Notes: generated by a model not told the origin, from the letters alone. A DNA stretch of 64,000 nucleotides from Curtobacterium sp. UNCCL20 (GCF_900101675.1 NZ_FNKG01000001.1:1161378-1225377), one strand, 5' to 3'; positions 33,640 through 44,698 are shown, counted from the first letter of the stretch. Made by a program: numbers and translations.

Positions 33640-34560
33640 TCAGCGCTCGATGACGTTCTCGAACGGGCGGTCCTCGGCCAGCGCGGCCACCTGCCGACGC
33701 ATCAGCTCGATCGACCGCGGCACGCTGAGGTCGGTGTTGCCGCCGACGTGCGGCGTGAGCACGGTGTTCGGCGTCGTCCAGAGTGGGTGCCCGGCGGGGA
33801 GCGGCTCCGGATCGGTGACGTCGAGTGCTGCCGACAGTCGTCCGGACTGCAGTTCAGTGACCAGGGCATCGGTGTCGACGACCTTGCCGCGCGCGACGTT
33901 CACCACGAGCGCGCCGTCGGGCAGTGCCGCGAGCAGGTCGGCGTCCACCAGCCGCTCGGTCTCGTCGGTGAGCGGCGCGATGAGCACGAGGACGTCCGTC
34001 CGGGCCGCGAGTTCCGGCAGCTCGCCGAACGCGCGCACCTGCCGGCCGTCCTGCTCGCGGGCTGTCCGTGCCACCACGGTCACTTCGGTGCGGAACGCCT
34101 CGAAGCGGGTGGCGATCGCGGACCCGATCGCACCGTAGCCGACCACCGTCACGCGGCGGTCGGCCAGGGAGCGCGTCGTGCGGGCGTCCCAGACGCCGTT
34201 CGCGCGGTCGGCCTGGAACGCGCCGAGCTCGCGGAGCGAGGTCAGCGCCAGCCCGACGGCGAGTTCCGCGGTCTCGTCGTCGTGGATGCCGCGGCCGTTC
34301 GCGAGCGCCGCGTGCCCGGGGACGTGCGGGACGGCGTGCTCGTAGCCGGCGCTCGGCAGCTGCAGCAGCTGCAGGTTCGGCAGGTCGTGCACGTACTGCC
34401 AGCGGTGGCGCCCGCCGAAGTAGAACGGCAGGAACGTGATCGCGACGTCGTCGGGCCGTGTGTACGGTCCCTCGACGTCCCACACGTCCAGCTCGATGCC
34501 GTCCGGCACCGGGCCGAACCGGTCGACGAGCTCGGCGAAGGGCAGCGTGACGATCGGCAT
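33640..34560 (-). CDS. D-2-hydroxyacid dehydrogenase
   Basis: 306 aa. NAD motif VVGYGAIGSAIA near 140, and the catalytic trio Arg (NVARGKVVD), Glu (DVTDPEPLP) and His (TPHVGG). The N-terminal half is the split substrate domain. It reduces a 2-keto acid to the D-hydroxy acid; specificity (glyoxylate, phosphoglycerate, other) cannot be told. It starts 17 nt after purL on the same strand and may be the last gene of the pur operon. Confidence 0.87.
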   Translation of the reverse strand: MPIVTLPFAELVDRFGPVPDGIELDVWDVEGPYTRPDDVAITFLPFYFGGRHRWQYVHDLPNLQLLQLPSAGYEHAVPHVPGHAALANGRGIHDDETAELAVGLALTSLRELGAFQADRANGVWDARTTRSLADRRVTVVGYGAIGSAIATRFEAFRTEVTVVARTAREQDGRQVRAFGELPELAARTDVLVLIAPLTDETERLVDADLLAALPDGALVVNVARGKVVDTDALVTELQSGRLSAALDVTDPEPLPAGHPLWTTPNTVLTPHVGGNTDLSVPRSIELMRRQVAALAEDRPFENVIER

Positions 34561-34577
34561 CCGGCGGGCGCCCCGGC

Positions 34578-36959
34578 TCAGGAGTCCGTGCGGGGCGAGA
34601 ACGCGCCGTCGGAGTCGAGCGGGCCGCGGCCGACGTAGCCCTCGGTGACGTCCTCGACGATGACGTCCCCGAAGCGGGACGGCAACGTCGCGTTGTGCGT
34701 CCCACGGAGCTCGTCGATCGTGGCCTCGAACGCACCCTGGACCTCGAGCGACCCCGACGCGGCGTCGGTGACGCCGATGCGGAGCACCGGGAAGCCCCGG
34801 CCGTCGCAGAGGCCCTGGAAGCGGACGTCGTCCTCGCGGCGGACGGTCACGATGACGCGGCCGGTCGACTCGGAGAACAGCGCCGTGGCGGTGTCGACGC
34901 CGTCGCGCTCCTCGAGCTCGTCGAGCACCACGCGGGCACCGAGGCCGAAGCGCAGCACCGACTCGGCGAGCGTCTGGCCGAGGCCGCCGTCCGCCAGGTC
35001 GTGGGCGCTCGTGAGCAGCTGCTCGCTCGCCGCGGCGTGGAGCAGGTCCGCCAGGGCCTTCTCGCGCTCGAGGTCCACCGCCGGCGGACGACCGCCGAGG
35101 TGACCGTGCACGGTGCCGGCCCAGGCCGACCCGTCGAGCTCGAGCGACGTGGTGCCGAGCAGGTAGATGTTGTGGCCGTCGTCCTGCCAGCCGGACGGGA
35201 TGCGCAGGGCGACGTCCTCGATCACGCCGAGCACACCGACGACCGGGGTCGGGTGGATCGGGGTGGTGCCGGTCTGGTTGTAGAACGAGACGTTGCCGCC
35301 GGTGACCGGGATCCCGAGCTCCATGCAGCCGTCCGCGAGGCCCTCGACGGCCTCGGAGAACTGCCACATGACCTCGGGGTTCTCCGGGGAGCCAAAGTTC
35401 AGGCAGTCCGTGACCGCGGCGGGGACGGCACCGGTGACGGCGACGTTCCGGTACGCCTCGGCCAGAGCCAGACGTGCACCCTGCTTCGGGTCGAGCTGGC
35501 AGTACCGGCCGTTCGCGTCGGTCGCGATGGCGACGCCGAGACCGGTCTCCTCGTCGACGCGGATCATGCCGCCGTCGTCGGGGAAGGAGAGCGCGGTGTT
35601 GCCGAGCACGTAGGTGTCGTACTGGTTCGTCACCCAGTTCTTCGACGCCAGGTTCGGCGAGCCGAGCAGGCTGAGGAACTGCGCCTTGAGCGCCGGTCCG
35701 TCGGCCGGGCGGTCGAGCGACGCGGCCGAGTCGGCCTGCAGCGCGTCGATCCAGGTCGGGTACGCGACCGGGCGGTCGTAGACGGGGCCGTCGACGGCGA
35801 CCGTGCGCGGGTCGACGTTGACGATCTCCTCGCCCTGCCAGTCGATGACGAGACGGCCGGTGCCGGTGACCTCGCCGAGGACGCTGGTCTCGACCTCCCA
35901 CTTGCCGACGACCTGCAGGAACTCGTCGAGCTTCTCGGGCCGGACGACCGCCATCATGCGCTCCTGGCTCTCCGACATCAGGATCTCTTCGGCGGTGAGC
36001 GTGGGGTCGCGGAGCAGGACGTCGTCGAGCGAGATGTGCATGCCGCCGTCGCCGTTCGACGCGAGCTCCGAGGTGGCGCAGGAGATGCCCGCGGCGCCGA
36101 GGTCCTGGATGCCCTCGACGAGTTCCTTCTGGAACAGCTCGAGGCAGCACTCGATGAGGACCTTCTCGGCGAACGGGTCGCCGACCTGGACGGCGGGACG
36201 CTTGGTCGGGCCGCCCTCGGTGAAGGTGTCGGACGCCAGGATCGACGCACCGCCGATGCCGTCGCCACCGGTGCGGGCACCGAAGAGCACGACCTTGTTG
36301 CCGGCGCCGGACGCGTTCGCCAGGTGCAGGTCCTCGTGCCGGAGGACGCCGACCGCGAGGGCGTTCACGAGCGGGTTGCCCTGGTACACCGGGTCGAAGT
36401 AGGTCTCGCCGCCGATGTTCGGCAGGCCCAGGCAGTTGCCGTAGAACGAGATGCCGCCGACGACGCCGTGCACGACGCGCGCGGTGTCCTCGTGGTCGAT
36501 CGCTCCGAAGCGGAGCTGGTCCATCACGGCGACCGGACGGGCACCCATCGAGATGATGTCGCGGACGATGCCGCCGACACCCGTTGCGGCGCCCTGGTAG
36601 GGCTCGACGTAGGACGGGTGGTTGTGCGACTCGACCTTGAAGGTCACCGCCCAGCCGTTGCCGACGTCGACGACGCCCGCGTTCTCGCCCATGCCGACCA
36701 TCAGGTTCTTGGTCATCTCCGGCGTGACCTTCTTGCCGAACTGCCGGAGGTAGTTCTTCGACGACTTGTACGAGCAGTGCTCGGACCACATCACGGAGTA
36801 CATCGCGAGCTCGCCCGACGTGGGGCGGCGGCCGAGGATCTCGCGGATCTTCGCGTACTCGTCCGCCTTCAGCCCGAGCGCCTCGTACGGCTGCTCCTTG
36901 TCCGGGGTGGCTGCGGCGTCCTGCACGGTGTCGGGCTTCGGGCGCACGAAAGTGGTCAC
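34578..36959 (-). CDS. purL: phosphoribosylformylglycinamidine synthase subunit II
   Basis: 793 aa. It catalyses the ATP-dependent amidation of FGAR to FGAM with PurQ and PurS. Family marks: [70 protein letters not shown] and [22 protein letters not shown] at 36957-36959 starts [10 protein letters not shown]. An in-frame GTG at 36993-36995 overlaps the purQ stop and would add twelve residues. It is the third gene of purS-purQ-purL, the small multi-subunit form of the enzyme. Confidence 0.95.
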   Translation of the reverse strand: MTTFVRPKPDTVQDAAATPDKEQPYEALGLKADEYAKIREILGRRPTSGELAMYSVMWSEHCSYKSSKNYLRQFGKKVTPEMTKNLMVGMGENAGVVDVGNGWAVTFKVESHNHPSYVEPYQGAATGVGGIVRDIISMGARPVAVMDQLRFGAIDHEDTARVVHGVVGGISFYGNCLGLPNIGGETYFDPVYQGNPLVNALAVGVLRHEDLHLANASGAGNKVVLFGARTGGDGIGGASILASDTFTEGGPTKRPAVQVGDPFAEKVLIECCLELFQKELVEGIQDLGAAGISCATSELASNGDGGMHISLDDVLLRDPTLTAEEILMSESQERMMAVVRPEKLDEFLQVVGKWEVETSVLGEVTGTGRLVIDWQGEEIVNVDPRTVAVDGPVYDRPVAYPTWIDALQADSAASLDRPADGPALKAQFLSLLGSPNLASKNWVTNQYDTYVLGNTALSFPDDGGMIRVDEETGLGVAIATDANGRYCQLDPKQGARLALAEAYRNVAVTGAVPAAVTDCLNFGSPENPEVMWQFSEAVEGLADGCMELGIPVTGGNVSFYNQTGTTPIHPTPVVGVLGVIEDVALRIPSGWQDDGHNIYLLGTTSLELDGSAWAGTVHGHLGGRPPAVDLEREKALADLLHAAASEQLLTSAHDLADGGLGQTLAESVLRFGLGARVVLDELEERDGVDTATALFSESTGRVIVTVRREDDVRFQGLCDGRGFPVLRIGVTDAASGSLEVQGAFEATIDELRGTHNATLPSRFGDVIVEDVTEGYVGRGPLDSDGAFSPRTDS

Positions 36960-36991
36960 GGTGTTGTCGTTTCCTGTCGCTTGACGAGCGG

Positions 36992-37687
36992 TCACTTGAT
37001 GAGCGCGTGCTCGATCACGGAGGTGAAGAAGGTGAGGCCGTCCGTCCCGGAGGCCATCGCAGCGGCGGTGTCCGGGCCGAACCCGGGCTCCGTCGCGTGC
37101 TCGGGGTGCGGCATCAGGCCGACGACGTTGCCGCGCTCGTTCGAGACGCCGGCGATGTCGTCGATCGACCCGTTCGGGTTCACGCCGACGTAGCGGAACA
37201 CGACCTGGCTGTTGTCCTCGATGCGCTTGATCTCGTCGGCGTCCGCCACGAAGCGGCCGTCGGCGTTCTTCAGCGGGATGGTGATCTCCTGCTGGGCGGT
37301 GAAGCCCGAGGTCCACGCGGTGCCGGTGGTCTCGACGCGGAGCTTCTGGTCGCGCCGGATGAACTGCTGGTGCGCGTTGCGGGTGTGCGCCCCGGGCACG
37401 AGCCGCGCCTCGGCGAGCATCTGGAAGCCGTTGCAGATGCCGAGCACGGGCATGCCCTTGCCGGCCGCGTCGATGACCTCGGCCATGATCGGCGCCTTCG
37501 CGGCGATCGCACCGGCGCGGAGGTAGTCGCCGTAGGAGAACCCGCCGGGCAGCACGATGGCGTCGACGCCCTGCAGGTCGTGGTCGCCGTGCCAGAGCGC
37601 GACGGGCTCGGCACCGGCGAGACGGACCGCGCGCTGGGCGTCGCGGTCGTCGAGGGAGCCGGGGAAGGTGATGACACCGATGCGCAT
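36992..37687 (-). CDS. purQ: phosphoribosylformylglycinamidine synthase subunit I
   Basis: 231 aa, class I glutamine amidotransferase. The nucleophile Cys is in GICNGFQML; the catalytic His and Glu are in MPHPEHA. The N-terminus [17 protein letters not shown] is typical. It supplies ammonia to PurL. The ATG at 37685-37687 is preferred; a GTG at 37694-37696 overlaps the purS stop and would add three residues. Confidence 0.95.
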   Translation of the reverse strand: MRIGVITFPGSLDDRDAQRAVRLAGAEPVALWHGDHDLQGVDAIVLPGGFSYGDYLRAGAIAAKAPIMAEVIDAAGKGMPVLGICNGFQMLAEARLVPGAHTRNAHQQFIRRDQKLRVETTGTAWTSGFTAQQEITIPLKNADGRFVADADEIKRIEDNSQVVFRYVGVNPNGSIDDIAGVSNERGNVVGLMPHPEHATEPGFGPDTAAAMASGTDGLTFFTSVIEHALIK

Positions 37688-37692
37688 GGCGC

Positions 37693-37947
37693 TCACTCGG
37701 CGTCGGCGACGTGGACCGAGACGACGTCCTCGATCACGGCGTTGGAGAAGACGTCGGCCGCGATCTCGCGGACCTCGGCGAGCTTGGCGTCGTCGACCGG
37801 GCCGTCGACGGCCACCTCGAAGCGCTTACCGATGCGGACGTTGGTCAGGTCGGCCTTGCCGAGACGGGCGAGGGCGTTGCCCACCGCCTTGCCCTGGGGG
37901 TCGAGGATCTCGGCCTTCGGCATGACCTCGACGACGATCGTTGGCAC
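37693..37947 (-). CDS. purS: phosphoribosylformylglycinamidine synthase subunit PurS
   Basis: 84 aa. [41 protein letters not shown] and FSNAVIEDV are typical of PurS, which bridges PurQ and PurL. GTG at 37945-37947 is preceded by GGAGTGAA. It is the first gene of the purSQL cluster. No riboswitch was recognised in the 179-nt gap to the divergent padR gene. Confidence 0.93.
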   Translation of the reverse strand: MPTIVVEVMPKAEILDPQGKAVGNALARLGKADLTNVRIGKRFEVAVDGPVDDAKLAEVREIAADVFSNAVIEDVVSVHVADAE

Positions 37948-38054
37948 GTGTTCACTCCAGCACTTCGGGGGTGGGTGGGACGCGACCAGTCTACGGGGCG
38001 CGCGCGACACGCCGGGACGGCCACGGGCCTCCAGACCGGCCCTTGCTGTGCGGT

Positions 38055-38083
38055 TGTTCATGTCTGTTCCAACGCGTATATTC
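38055..38083 (+). promoter_or_regulatory. sigma70-type promoter of padR-efflux operon
   Basis: -35 TTGTTC (38055-38060), 17-nt spacer, -10 TATATT (38078-38083). The spacer and downstream region hold TGTTC/GAACA half-sites that could be the PadR operator. Confidence 0.65.
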
Positions 38084-38126
38084 CACTTCGAATAGTCAAC
38101 AACGAACAAGCGGACTGGAGGCACGT

Positions 38127-38735
38127 GTGCCGTCGCTCACGCCACTCGCGTTCGCCGCGCTCGGGCTCCTGGCCGAGGGGCCGACGCATCCCTACGAGAT
38201 GTTCCAGACGATGACGCACCGACGGGACGGCCGGAACGTCAAGGTCCGGCCCGGCACCCTGTACCACCAGGTCGGCCGCCTGGTGGAGCTCGGCCTCGCC
38301 GAGGTCGTGGGGACCGACCGGGCGGGTAACCGTCCGGAACGCACCACCTACGCCATCACGGACGACGGGTGGACGGCGCTGCACGACGGGCTCGTCCGGC
38401 TGATCGCCGAACCGGCCGAGGAGTACCCCGTCTTCCACCTGGCCGTCGCCGAGATCGAGAACCTGTCGGTCGACGAGGCCGAGTCCGCCCTCCGTGCGCG
38501 GGTCACCGCACTCCGGGCCCAGAGCGACGAGGCGGACGAGATCCTCGGGATCGTCCGAGCGAAGGACCTGCCCGAGCGGTACTGGCTCGACGTGTCGTAC
38601 GTCCGTGCCATGCTCGCCACGCAGATCGAGTGGCTCGCCGCCACGGCCGACCGGATCGCCGCCGGCCACATCTCCTGGAACGCCTCCGTCGCGTCCGCAG
38701 ACACCACCACGAACAGCAAGGAAACCACTCGATGA
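38127..38735 (+). CDS. PadR-family regulator
   Basis: 202 aa, PadR-s2 type. Winged helix: LTPLAFAALGLLAEGPTHPYEMFQTM, KVRPGTLYHQVGRLVELGLAEV, YAITDDGWTAL. A C-terminal helical dimerisation part follows. GTG at 38127 is chosen because GGAGG, part of a half copy of the CTGGAGGC repeat, sits just upstream. It overlaps the exporter gene by ATGA, the standard layout of a PadR repressor with the drug pump it controls. Confidence 0.88.
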   Translation: MPSLTPLAFAALGLLAEGPTHPYEMFQTMTHRRDGRNVKVRPGTLYHQVGRLVELGLAEVVGTDRAGNRPERTTYAITDDGWTALHDGLVRLIAEPAEEYPVFHLAVAEIENLSVDEAESALRARVTALRAQSDEADEILGIVRAKDLPERYWLDVSYVRAMLATQIEWLAATADRIAAGHISWNASVASADTTTNSKETTR

Positions 38736-40405
38736 CCACCGTCACGCCTCCGCGGACGACCGAGAAGAAGCCGTGGCCTGCCCTGTGGGCACTCGTCGTC
38801 GGGTTCTTCATGATCCTCGTCGACTCGACCATCGTGTCGGTCGCCACCCCCACCATCGCCCAGAAGCTCGACGCGGACATCAACGCCGTGATCTGGGTGA
38901 CGAGCGCGTACCTGCTCGCCTACGCCGTGCCGCTCCTCATCACCGGGCGCCTCGGTGACCGCTTCGGCCCGAAGGTGCTCTACCAGACCGGCCTCGTCGT
39001 GTTCACGCTCGCCAGCCTCTGGTGCGGCCTGTCCGGCTCGATCGAGATGCTCATCGTCGCCCGCGTCGTGCAGGGCCTCGGCGCCGCGATGATGACCCCG
39101 CAGACCATGTCGGTCATCACCCGGATGTTCCCGCCGCAGAACCGTGGCGCGGCCATGGGCCTCTGGGGTGCCGTCGCTGGCGTCGCCTCGCTCGTCGGCC
39201 CGATCCTCGGCGGCCTGCTCGTCGACGGGTTCGGCTGGGAGTGGATCTTCATCGTGAACGTCCCCGTCGGCGTCGTCGCGTTCGTCCTCGCGCAGCGCTT
39301 CGTCCCGTCGTTCGAGCGTCACGGCCACCGGTTCGACTACCTCGGCATCGTGCTCTCCGCCGTCGGGCTCTTCCTGCTCGTCTTCGGCATCCAGGAGGGC
39401 GAGACCTACGACTGGGGCGTCATCGCCGGCCCGCTCACGGTCTGGTCGCTGATCATCGCCGGCCTCGTCGTCCTCGCCGCCTTCGTGGTGTGGCAGGGCG
39501 TGCAGAAGGGCGAGCCGCTGCTGCCGCTCGGCCTGTTCAAGGACCGCAACTTCACCCTCGCGAACATCGCCATCACCGCGGTGGGCGTCGCGATCTCGTC
39601 GTTCGCGCTGCCGATCATGCTCTGGGCCCAGGACGTCGAGAAGTTCTCGCCGACCGGTGCTGCGCTGCTCCTCGTGCCGCAGGCCGTCATCTCCGCCGGT
39701 CTCGCCCCGCTCGTGGGCAAGAAGCTCACCGTGTGGAACCCGCGCTGGGTCGCCTCGTTCGGGCTCGCGTGCTTCTCGGCCGGACTGTTCTGGTTCGGTG
39801 CGCTGCTGTCCTCCGGTGCCGACTGGGGCTGGGTGCTCCTGCCGAGCGCGCTCCTCGGACTCGCCAACGCCTGCATGTGGGGCCCGCTGTCCGTCTCGGC
39901 GACGCGGAACCTCTCGCCGCGCCTGGCCGGTGCCGGCTCGGGCGTCTACAACACCACGCGGCAGATCGGTGCGGTCCTCGGTTCGGCCGGCATCGCCGCG
40001 CTGATCGAGGCGCGCATCACGGCGAACTTCCCGGTCCAGTCCGGCGGGGTCTCGGCCGGCGGCGCCGAGCAGCAGGTCGGCGGCCTGCCCGGCTTCCTGC
40101 TCCAGCCGTTCGCCACCGCGATGGGGCAGTCGCTCGTGCTGCCGGCCGTGGTGCTCGTCATCGCGATCGTCGCGGCCCTCTTCCTGGCGAAGCCGAAGCA
40201 GACCGTGGCGTGGCAGCAGACCGGTTCGGTGGCGACGCAGCCCGACGCTGCCGCTCCCGACGCTGCTGCTCCGGCGCCCGCTGCTGCTGCCGCCCCTGCT
40301 GCGGCTCCGGCCGAGCACGGTGTGCACGCGGCCGCTGCGGCTCCGGCCACCCCGGAGGACGAGCTCGCCTCGCTCGACCACCACGGCAAGCACGCCGACG
40401 CCTGA
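38732..40405 (+). CDS. DHA2-family MFS multidrug exporter
   Basis: 557 aa, 14 predicted membrane helices. Motif A is [10 protein letters not shown], motif B-like [20 protein letters not shown], and motif [21 protein letters not shown] in helix 5, the antiporter signature. It should expel toxic compounds by proton antiport. The C-terminus is an Ala/Pro-rich cytoplasmic tail with several histidines, ending [10 protein letters not shown], which is unusual. It is translationally coupled to padR. Confidence 0.9.
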   Translation: MTTVTPPRTTEKKPWPALWALVVGFFMILVDSTIVSVATPTIAQKLDADINAVIWVTSAYLLAYAVPLLITGRLGDRFGPKVLYQTGLVVFTLASLWCGLSGSIEMLIVARVVQGLGAAMMTPQTMSVITRMFPPQNRGAAMGLWGAVAGVASLVGPILGGLLVDGFGWEWIFIVNVPVGVVAFVLAQRFVPSFERHGHRFDYLGIVLSAVGLFLLVFGIQEGETYDWGVIAGPLTVWSLIIAGLVVLAAFVVWQGVQKGEPLLPLGLFKDRNFTLANIAITAVGVAISSFALPIMLWAQDVEKFSPTGAALLLVPQAVISAGLAPLVGKKLTVWNPRWVASFGLACFSAGLFWFGALLSSGADWGWVLLPSALLGLANACMWGPLSVSATRNLSPRLAGAGSGVYNTTRQIGAVLGSAGIAALIEARITANFPVQSGGVSAGGAEQQVGGLPGFLLQPFATAMGQSLVLPAVVLVIAIVAALFLAKPKQTVAWQQTGSVATQPDAAAPDAAAPAPAAAAAPAAAPAEHGVHAAAAAPATPEDELASLDHHGKHADA

Positions 40406-40727
40406 GTCGCGTCGTCGTCCCGGGCCCCGGGCTGCTCACACGAGCGGCGCGGGGCCCGTTCCGTTTCCGCGGCGCTGTTGCCTGGTGCCGGGTGCCGGGG
40501 TGCCGGGGTGCCGTGTGCTCGTCGAAACATGCACACGCCTGCTGCTACATCCCACGAGTCGATCGACGCGTGCTTCGTCGAACGATGCCGGCGCATGTGC
40601 TGCGTGTGCATCTTCCGACATCCCACGAGTCGATCGACGGGTGCTTCGTCGGAATCTGCGTGTGCATGTTTCGCCGCCCGGCCGCCCGGCACCGCGCCGC
40701 CCGGTCGCCCGGCCGCCCCGCGCCCGC
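40406..40727. other. 322-nt gene-free gap with repeats
   Basis: After the exporter stop there is a GC-rich hairpin-forming stretch (CCGGGCCCCGGG near 40419). Then a run of GGTGCCGG repeats (about 40479-40516), then the structured element at 40523-40673, and GCCCGGC repeats up to the CtaG stop. No protein gene is supported. Confidence 0.6.
40523..40673. repeat. 151-nt element: 16-bp terminal inverted repeats around two 34-bp direct repeats
   Basis: Ends CGAAACATGCACACGC (40523-40538) and GCGTGTGCATGTTTCG (40658-40673) are perfect inverted copies. Inside, a 34-nt unit occurs at 40547-40580 and 40618-40651 with one mismatch; it starts ACATCCCACGAGTCGATCGA. Each unit contains the palindrome GTCGATCGAC. 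A further GCGTGTGCA lies at 40603-40611. No frame is conserved. Confidence 0.85.
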
Positions 40728-41549
40728 CTACCCGCGGCGCTGCAGGTGCGCGCGGGTGAGCTCCTCCATCTCCTCGTCCGAGAGGGCGTCGATCGTGCGG
40801 GCCTCGCGACGATCGGTGCGCTGCCACCGGATGAAGAGGGAGATGAGCACGGGGATGTCCGCGACCTCGGCGATGAACCACAGCAGGTCACCCGCCAGGT
40901 GCTGGTCACGCAGGGGGGAGGGGAACCACGGCTGCCCGACCGCCTGCACGACCGACCCGTCGAGCACGTGGTTCGTGATCCGCAGGACGATGCCCGGGAT
41001 CGCGTCCGCCATGAGCTCGACGAACGCCAGCAGGAACTCGACGGTGACGAAGGTCGACGAGCGCAGGATCCCCGGCTCCGACAGCGGCGTCAGCAGGGTG
41101 AACCCGAGCACCGGCACCAGCACGGTGATGGCGACGGCCCAGACCGGGGACTCCCGGACGGTCGCCGCGAACGGGGTGAGCAGCACGCAGAACAGCGCGA
41201 GGGCGATGAGCGGCGACACGATCGCGTTGCCGAGGAACCGTGCCGGACGCGAGTGCAGCATGGCGGTGGCGGTCTCGGCGAGGTGAGCCGGGCCTCCAGT
41301 CCGGAGCAGCGAGACGGGCGCGGCCAGCGCTGCGAAGGTGGGGACCGCGAAGAACAGCAGGGCCAACCGCAGCACGAACGCCCACCGGAGTTCGCGGTCG
41401 TACACGCCGACGATGCCGAACTGCAGGATGCCGAACAGGACGAGGGCTCCGAGGAACGCGAGGCTCCGCCACCACGGCCAGGGGGTGCCTCGGCGAGCGG
41501 CGCCGACCACCCACCAGCCGTAGGTCACGGCGGCGACGGCGATGAGCAC
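40728..41549 (-). CDS. cytochrome c oxidase assembly protein, CtaG/Caa3 family
   Basis: 273 aa with about seven membrane helices. [39 protein letters not shown] helix 4, and TNHVLDGS match the CtaG_Caa3 family, which helps insert copper into cytochrome oxidase. The GTG at 41547-41549 is the only usable start. Upstream in frame [13 protein letters not shown] looks like the conserved N-terminus but has no start codon. A half copy of the CTGGAGGC repeat is embedded at 41287-41303 (LRTGGPAHL). Confidence 0.8.
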   Translation of the reverse strand: MLIAVAAVTYGWWVVGAARRGTPWPWWRSLAFLGALVLFGILQFGIVGVYDRELRWAFVLRLALLFFAVPTFAALAAPVSLLRTGGPAHLAETATAMLHSRPARFLGNAIVSPLIALALFCVLLTPFAATVRESPVWAVAITVLVPVLGFTLLTPLSEPGILRSSTFVTVEFLLAFVELMADAIPGIVLRITNHVLDGSVVQAVGQPWFPSPLRDQHLAGDLLWFIAEVADIPVLISLFIRWQRTDRREARTIDALSDEEMEELTRAHLQRRG

Positions 41550-41744
41550 CGCTGCGAGCGGGTCGGGGTGCCAGATGCTCCAGAACTCGGGTGTCGACGG
41601 CGTGGGGTGCCTCCTGCGGGTCGTGCTGCCGAAGACGATCCTCCGCCCGCAGCACGGCCCGCAGGGGCTCCGATCGGTGAGAACCGGTTCAGATCCGCAC
41701 GAGGTGGTGCGCGCTCGGTTCTGGACTGGCTGTGCCGACCGGTG
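41550..41744. other. gap between ctaG-like and aquaporin genes
   Basis: 195 nt. The 3' part encodes in frame what may be the lost N-terminus of the CtaG-like protein. The segment around 41641-41700 is GC-rich. No promoter was recognised. Confidence 0.4.
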
Positions 41745-42497
41745 TCACCGCTCGGTCGCGCGCACCCGGGCAGCGGCGCCCGCGATCGCTCCACCGAGGA
41801 CGGGGAAGACCAGGAACGCCCACCACTGCGCCAGCCACTCCGGGCCGGCGAACACGGCGGTGGCGAACGACCGTGCCGGGTTGAGCGAAGCGTTCGAGAT
41901 CGGGATCAGCGTGAGGAGGAGGATCGTCAGGGTCGCACCGATCACGACGGGGGCGGGGACGGCGCTTCCGCGGGGGCCGGTGACGCGGAGGATGACCGTC
42001 GCGAAGAGTGCTGTGCCGACCGTCTCCGCGATCGCGACGCCGAGGAGCGTGAAGCCCGCCGGACTCTGCGAGCCGTAGCCGTTCGAGGCGAATCCACCGT
42101 CGAGCGTCGCGGCGAGGAACCCGCGAGACCCTTGACCTGCGAGGAGCAGGAGGACGGCGGCGCCGAGCGTGCCACCGACGAACTGTGCGAGCACGTACGC
42201 TCCCACGTCTGCCCAACGGTGGCGCCCCGCCACGGCGAGCGCGATGGTCACCGCCGGGTTGAAGTGGCCGCCGCTGACGGGGCCGAAGGCGCTGGCGCCG
42301 ATCATCACGACGAGCCCCAGGGTGACGGCGACCCCGAGGAGGCCGATGCCGAGCGTCCCGTGCTCATCGGGGAACACGGCCGTGTAGCTCGCTGCTCCGA
42401 CCAGGGCGAACACGAGCAGGAACGTCCCCGCCGCTTCCGCTGCGATGCATGCGGTGATCCCGGGAACTGCTGGAATGTCGTGTGTCATCGTTGTCAT
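41745..42497 (-). CDS. aquaporin, MIP family
   Basis: 250 aa, six helices and two half-helices. The NPA boxes are [12 protein letters not shown] near 80 and [10 protein letters not shown] near 207. The latter has the Arg of the selectivity filter. [15 protein letters not shown] and [18 protein letters not shown] start the two repeats. It is closest to AqpZ-type water channels. ATG at 42495-42497 or 42486-42488. It diverges from the Fur-family gene. Confidence 0.88.
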   Translation of the reverse strand: MTTMTHDIPAVPGITACIAAEAAGTFLLVFALVGAASYTAVFPDEHGTLGIGLLGVAVTLGLVVMIGASAFGPVSGGHFNPAVTIALAVAGRHRWADVGAYVLAQFVGGTLGAAVLLLLAGQGSRGFLAATLDGGFASNGYGSQSPAGFTLLGVAIAETVGTALFATVILRVTGPRGSAVPAPVVIGATLTILLLTLIPISNASLNPARSFATAVFAGPEWLAQWWAFLVFPVLGGAIAGAAARVRATER

Positions 42498-42579
42498 GTC
42501 GACCGTTCGTGGTCGACGCGGCGAGCGCTTGGTGTACATTGGACGCATTGTCTTGACCGCTGCAAAAGAAAGGCTCAGC

Positions 42580-43044
42580 ATGGACGACGACACCGACCTG
42601 CTCCGCGCCTCCGGTCTCCGGGTCACGACACCACGCCTCGCCGTCCTCCGCGCGACGGAGACGATGCCGCACGCCACGGCCGACGACATCGTCACGGCAC
42701 TCGCCGCCGAACTCCCGACGACCAGCCACCAGGCGGTGTACGGGGTCCTCGCGGCGCTCACCGGCGTCGGACTCGTCCGGCGCATCGAACCCGCCGGCAG
42801 CCCCGCGCGCTACGAACGACGGACCGGCGACAACCACCACCACATCGTCTGCACCCTCTGCGGCGCGATCGAGGACGTCGACTGCGCTGTCGGGCCCTCG
42901 CCCTGCTTGACGCCGTCGGAGACCCACGGCTTCGCGGTGACCACCGCCGAGGTCACGTACTGGGGGATCTGCGAACGGTGCGCGGCGGCCGAGCGCGACG
43001 ACGCCGGGTCCCCCTCCGGCGAGCAGCCCCAGCCCCAGCGGTGA
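42580..43044 (+). CDS. Fur-family peroxide/metal regulator
   Basis: 154 aa. Winged helix [19 protein letters not shown] and [23 protein letters not shown]. The metal-binding part has [20 protein letters not shown] and GICERCAA, giving two CxxC pairs for structural zinc. It lies directly before a catalase gene, as FurA/CatR/PerR-type regulators do, so peroxide control of catalase is likely. GAAAGG gives the ribosome site before the ATG. Confidence 0.88.
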   Translation: MDDDTDLLRASGLRVTTPRLAVLRATETMPHATADDIVTALAAELPTTSHQAVYGVLAALTGVGLVRRIEPAGSPARYERRTGDNHHHIVCTLCGAIEDVDCAVGPSPCLTPSETHGFAVTTAEVTYWGICERCAAAERDDAGSPSGEQPQPQR

Positions 43045-43151
43045 CGCAGCGGCCCGAGATCGCAGTCGATCGTCGGCGCTGCACCGAACCGCGGAACAAG
43101 ACCAACCCGAGCATCCCTGACCGAACCAACCGTTCCACCCAAGGAGGAACT

Positions 43152-44681
43152 GTGTCCGACCAGAACACGACGACCGGCCAGCCGGCCGGCACCCCCACCA
43201 CCACGACCAACAGCGGCGCCCCCGTCTCCAGCGACGAGCACTCGATGGGCGTGGGCGCCGACGGCCCCCTCGCGCTGCACGACCACTACCTGGTCGAGAA
43301 GCTCGCCCAGTTCAACCGCGAGCGGGTCCCGGAGCGCGTCGTGCACGCCAAGGGCGGCGGCGCGTTCGGTACCTTCACCGTCACGCAGGACATCAGCCGC
43401 TACACCCGCGCCGCGTTCCTGCAGCCCGACCAGACCACCGAGATGCTCGCCCGCTTCTCGTCCGTCGCCGGCGAGCAGGGCTCCCCGGACACCTGGCGCG
43501 ACCCGCGCGGCTTCGCGCTGAAGTTCTACACGACCGAGGGCAACTACGACCTCGTCGGCAACAACACCCCGGTGTTCTTCATCCGCGACGGCATCAAGTT
43601 CCCGGACTTCATCCGCTCGCAGAAGCGCCTGCCGGGTTCGCACCTCCGCGACCACGACATGCAGTGGGACTTCTGGACCCTGTCGCCCGAGTCGGCGCAC
43701 CAGGTCACCTGGCTGATGGGCGACCGTGGTCTGCCGGCGAGCTGGCGGAACATGGACGGCTTCGGCTCGCACACCTACCAGTGGATCAACGCCGACGGTG
43801 AGCGCTTCTGGGTGAAGTACCACTTCATCACCGAGCAGGGCCACAAGACGCTCACGCAGGAGGACGCCGACCGCATCGCCGGCGAGGACGCGGACTTCCA
43901 CATCCGCGACCTCCACGAGGCGATCGAGCGCCAGGACTTCCCGCGCTGGACCCTCAAGGTGCAGGTCATGCCCTACGAGGACGCCGCGTCGTACCGCTTC
44001 AACCCGTTCGACCTGACGAAGGTGTGGCCGCACGCGGACTACCCGCTCATCGAGGTCGGCACGATGGAGCTCAACCGCAACCCGGAGAACTACTTCGCAC
44101 AGATCGAGCAGGCGACGTTCGCCCCGTCGAACTTCGTGCCCGGCATCGCGGCGAGCCCGGACAAGATGCTCCTCGCGCGCATCTTCAGCTACGCGGATGC
44201 CCACCGCTACCGCGTCGGCACCAACCACGCGCAGCTGCCGGTGAACGCCCCCAAGAACGAGGTCCACTCGTACTCGAAGGACGGCGCGATGCGCTTCGAC
44301 TTCCAGAAGTCCGAGGTCCCCGTCTACGCGCCGAACTCCCTCGGTGGGGCGCACGCCGACCCGTCGGCGACCGACGACGTCCCCGGCTGGGAGTCTGACG
44401 GTGCGCTCCAGCGCTCCGCCGCGACGCTCCACCCCGAGGACGACGACTTCGGGCAGGCCGGCACCCTCGTCCGCGAGGTCCTCGACGACGCCGCCCGTGA
44501 GCGCCTGGTCGGCAACATCGCCGGTCACGTCTCGAAGGTGACCCGCGACGACCTGCGGGAGCGCGTGTTCGCCTACTGGACGAACGTCGACGCCGAGCTG
44601 GGTGCTCGCGTCCGCGCAGCGGTCGCGCCGAGCGCGCCGGGCTCCAACGAGGACCCGGAGAAGGTCGCGGTCGAGGCGTAA
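43152..44681 (+). CDS. katA: monofunctional haem catalase
   Basis: 509 aa. Catalytic His in [14 protein letters not shown], catalytic Asn in [11 protein letters not shown], and proximal haem Tyr in [12 protein letters not shown]. The N-terminal 35 residues are low complexity. Small-subunit clade 3 catalase length. It breaks down hydrogen peroxide in the cytoplasm. AAGGAGG lies 6 nt before the GTG. The Fur-type regulator gene ends 107 nt upstream; the pair is a classical module. Confidence 0.93.
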   Translation: MSDQNTTTGQPAGTPTTTTNSGAPVSSDEHSMGVGADGPLALHDHYLVEKLAQFNRERVPERVVHAKGGGAFGTFTVTQDISRYTRAAFLQPDQTTEMLARFSSVAGEQGSPDTWRDPRGFALKFYTTEGNYDLVGNNTPVFFIRDGIKFPDFIRSQKRLPGSHLRDHDMQWDFWTLSPESAHQVTWLMGDRGLPASWRNMDGFGSHTYQWINADGERFWVKYHFITEQGHKTLTQEDADRIAGEDADFHIRDLHEAIERQDFPRWTLKVQVMPYEDAASYRFNPFDLTKVWPHADYPLIEVGTMELNRNPENYFAQIEQATFAPSNFVPGIAASPDKMLLARIFSYADAHRYRVGTNHAQLPVNAPKNEVHSYSKDGAMRFDFQKSEVPVYAPNSLGGAHADPSATDDVPGWESDGALQRSAATLHPEDDDFGQAGTLVREVLDDAARERLVGNIAGHVSKVTRDDLRERVFAYWTNVDAELGARVRAAVAPSAPGSNEDPEKVAVEA

Positions 44682-44698
44682 GCCCCGCTCCACCACCG

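Noticed and set aside
40547..40651. Two 34-nt repeats as a possible minimal CRISPR array
   Set aside because: Only two units, spacer of 37 nt related to the flanking repeats, enclosing inverted ends and no cas genes.
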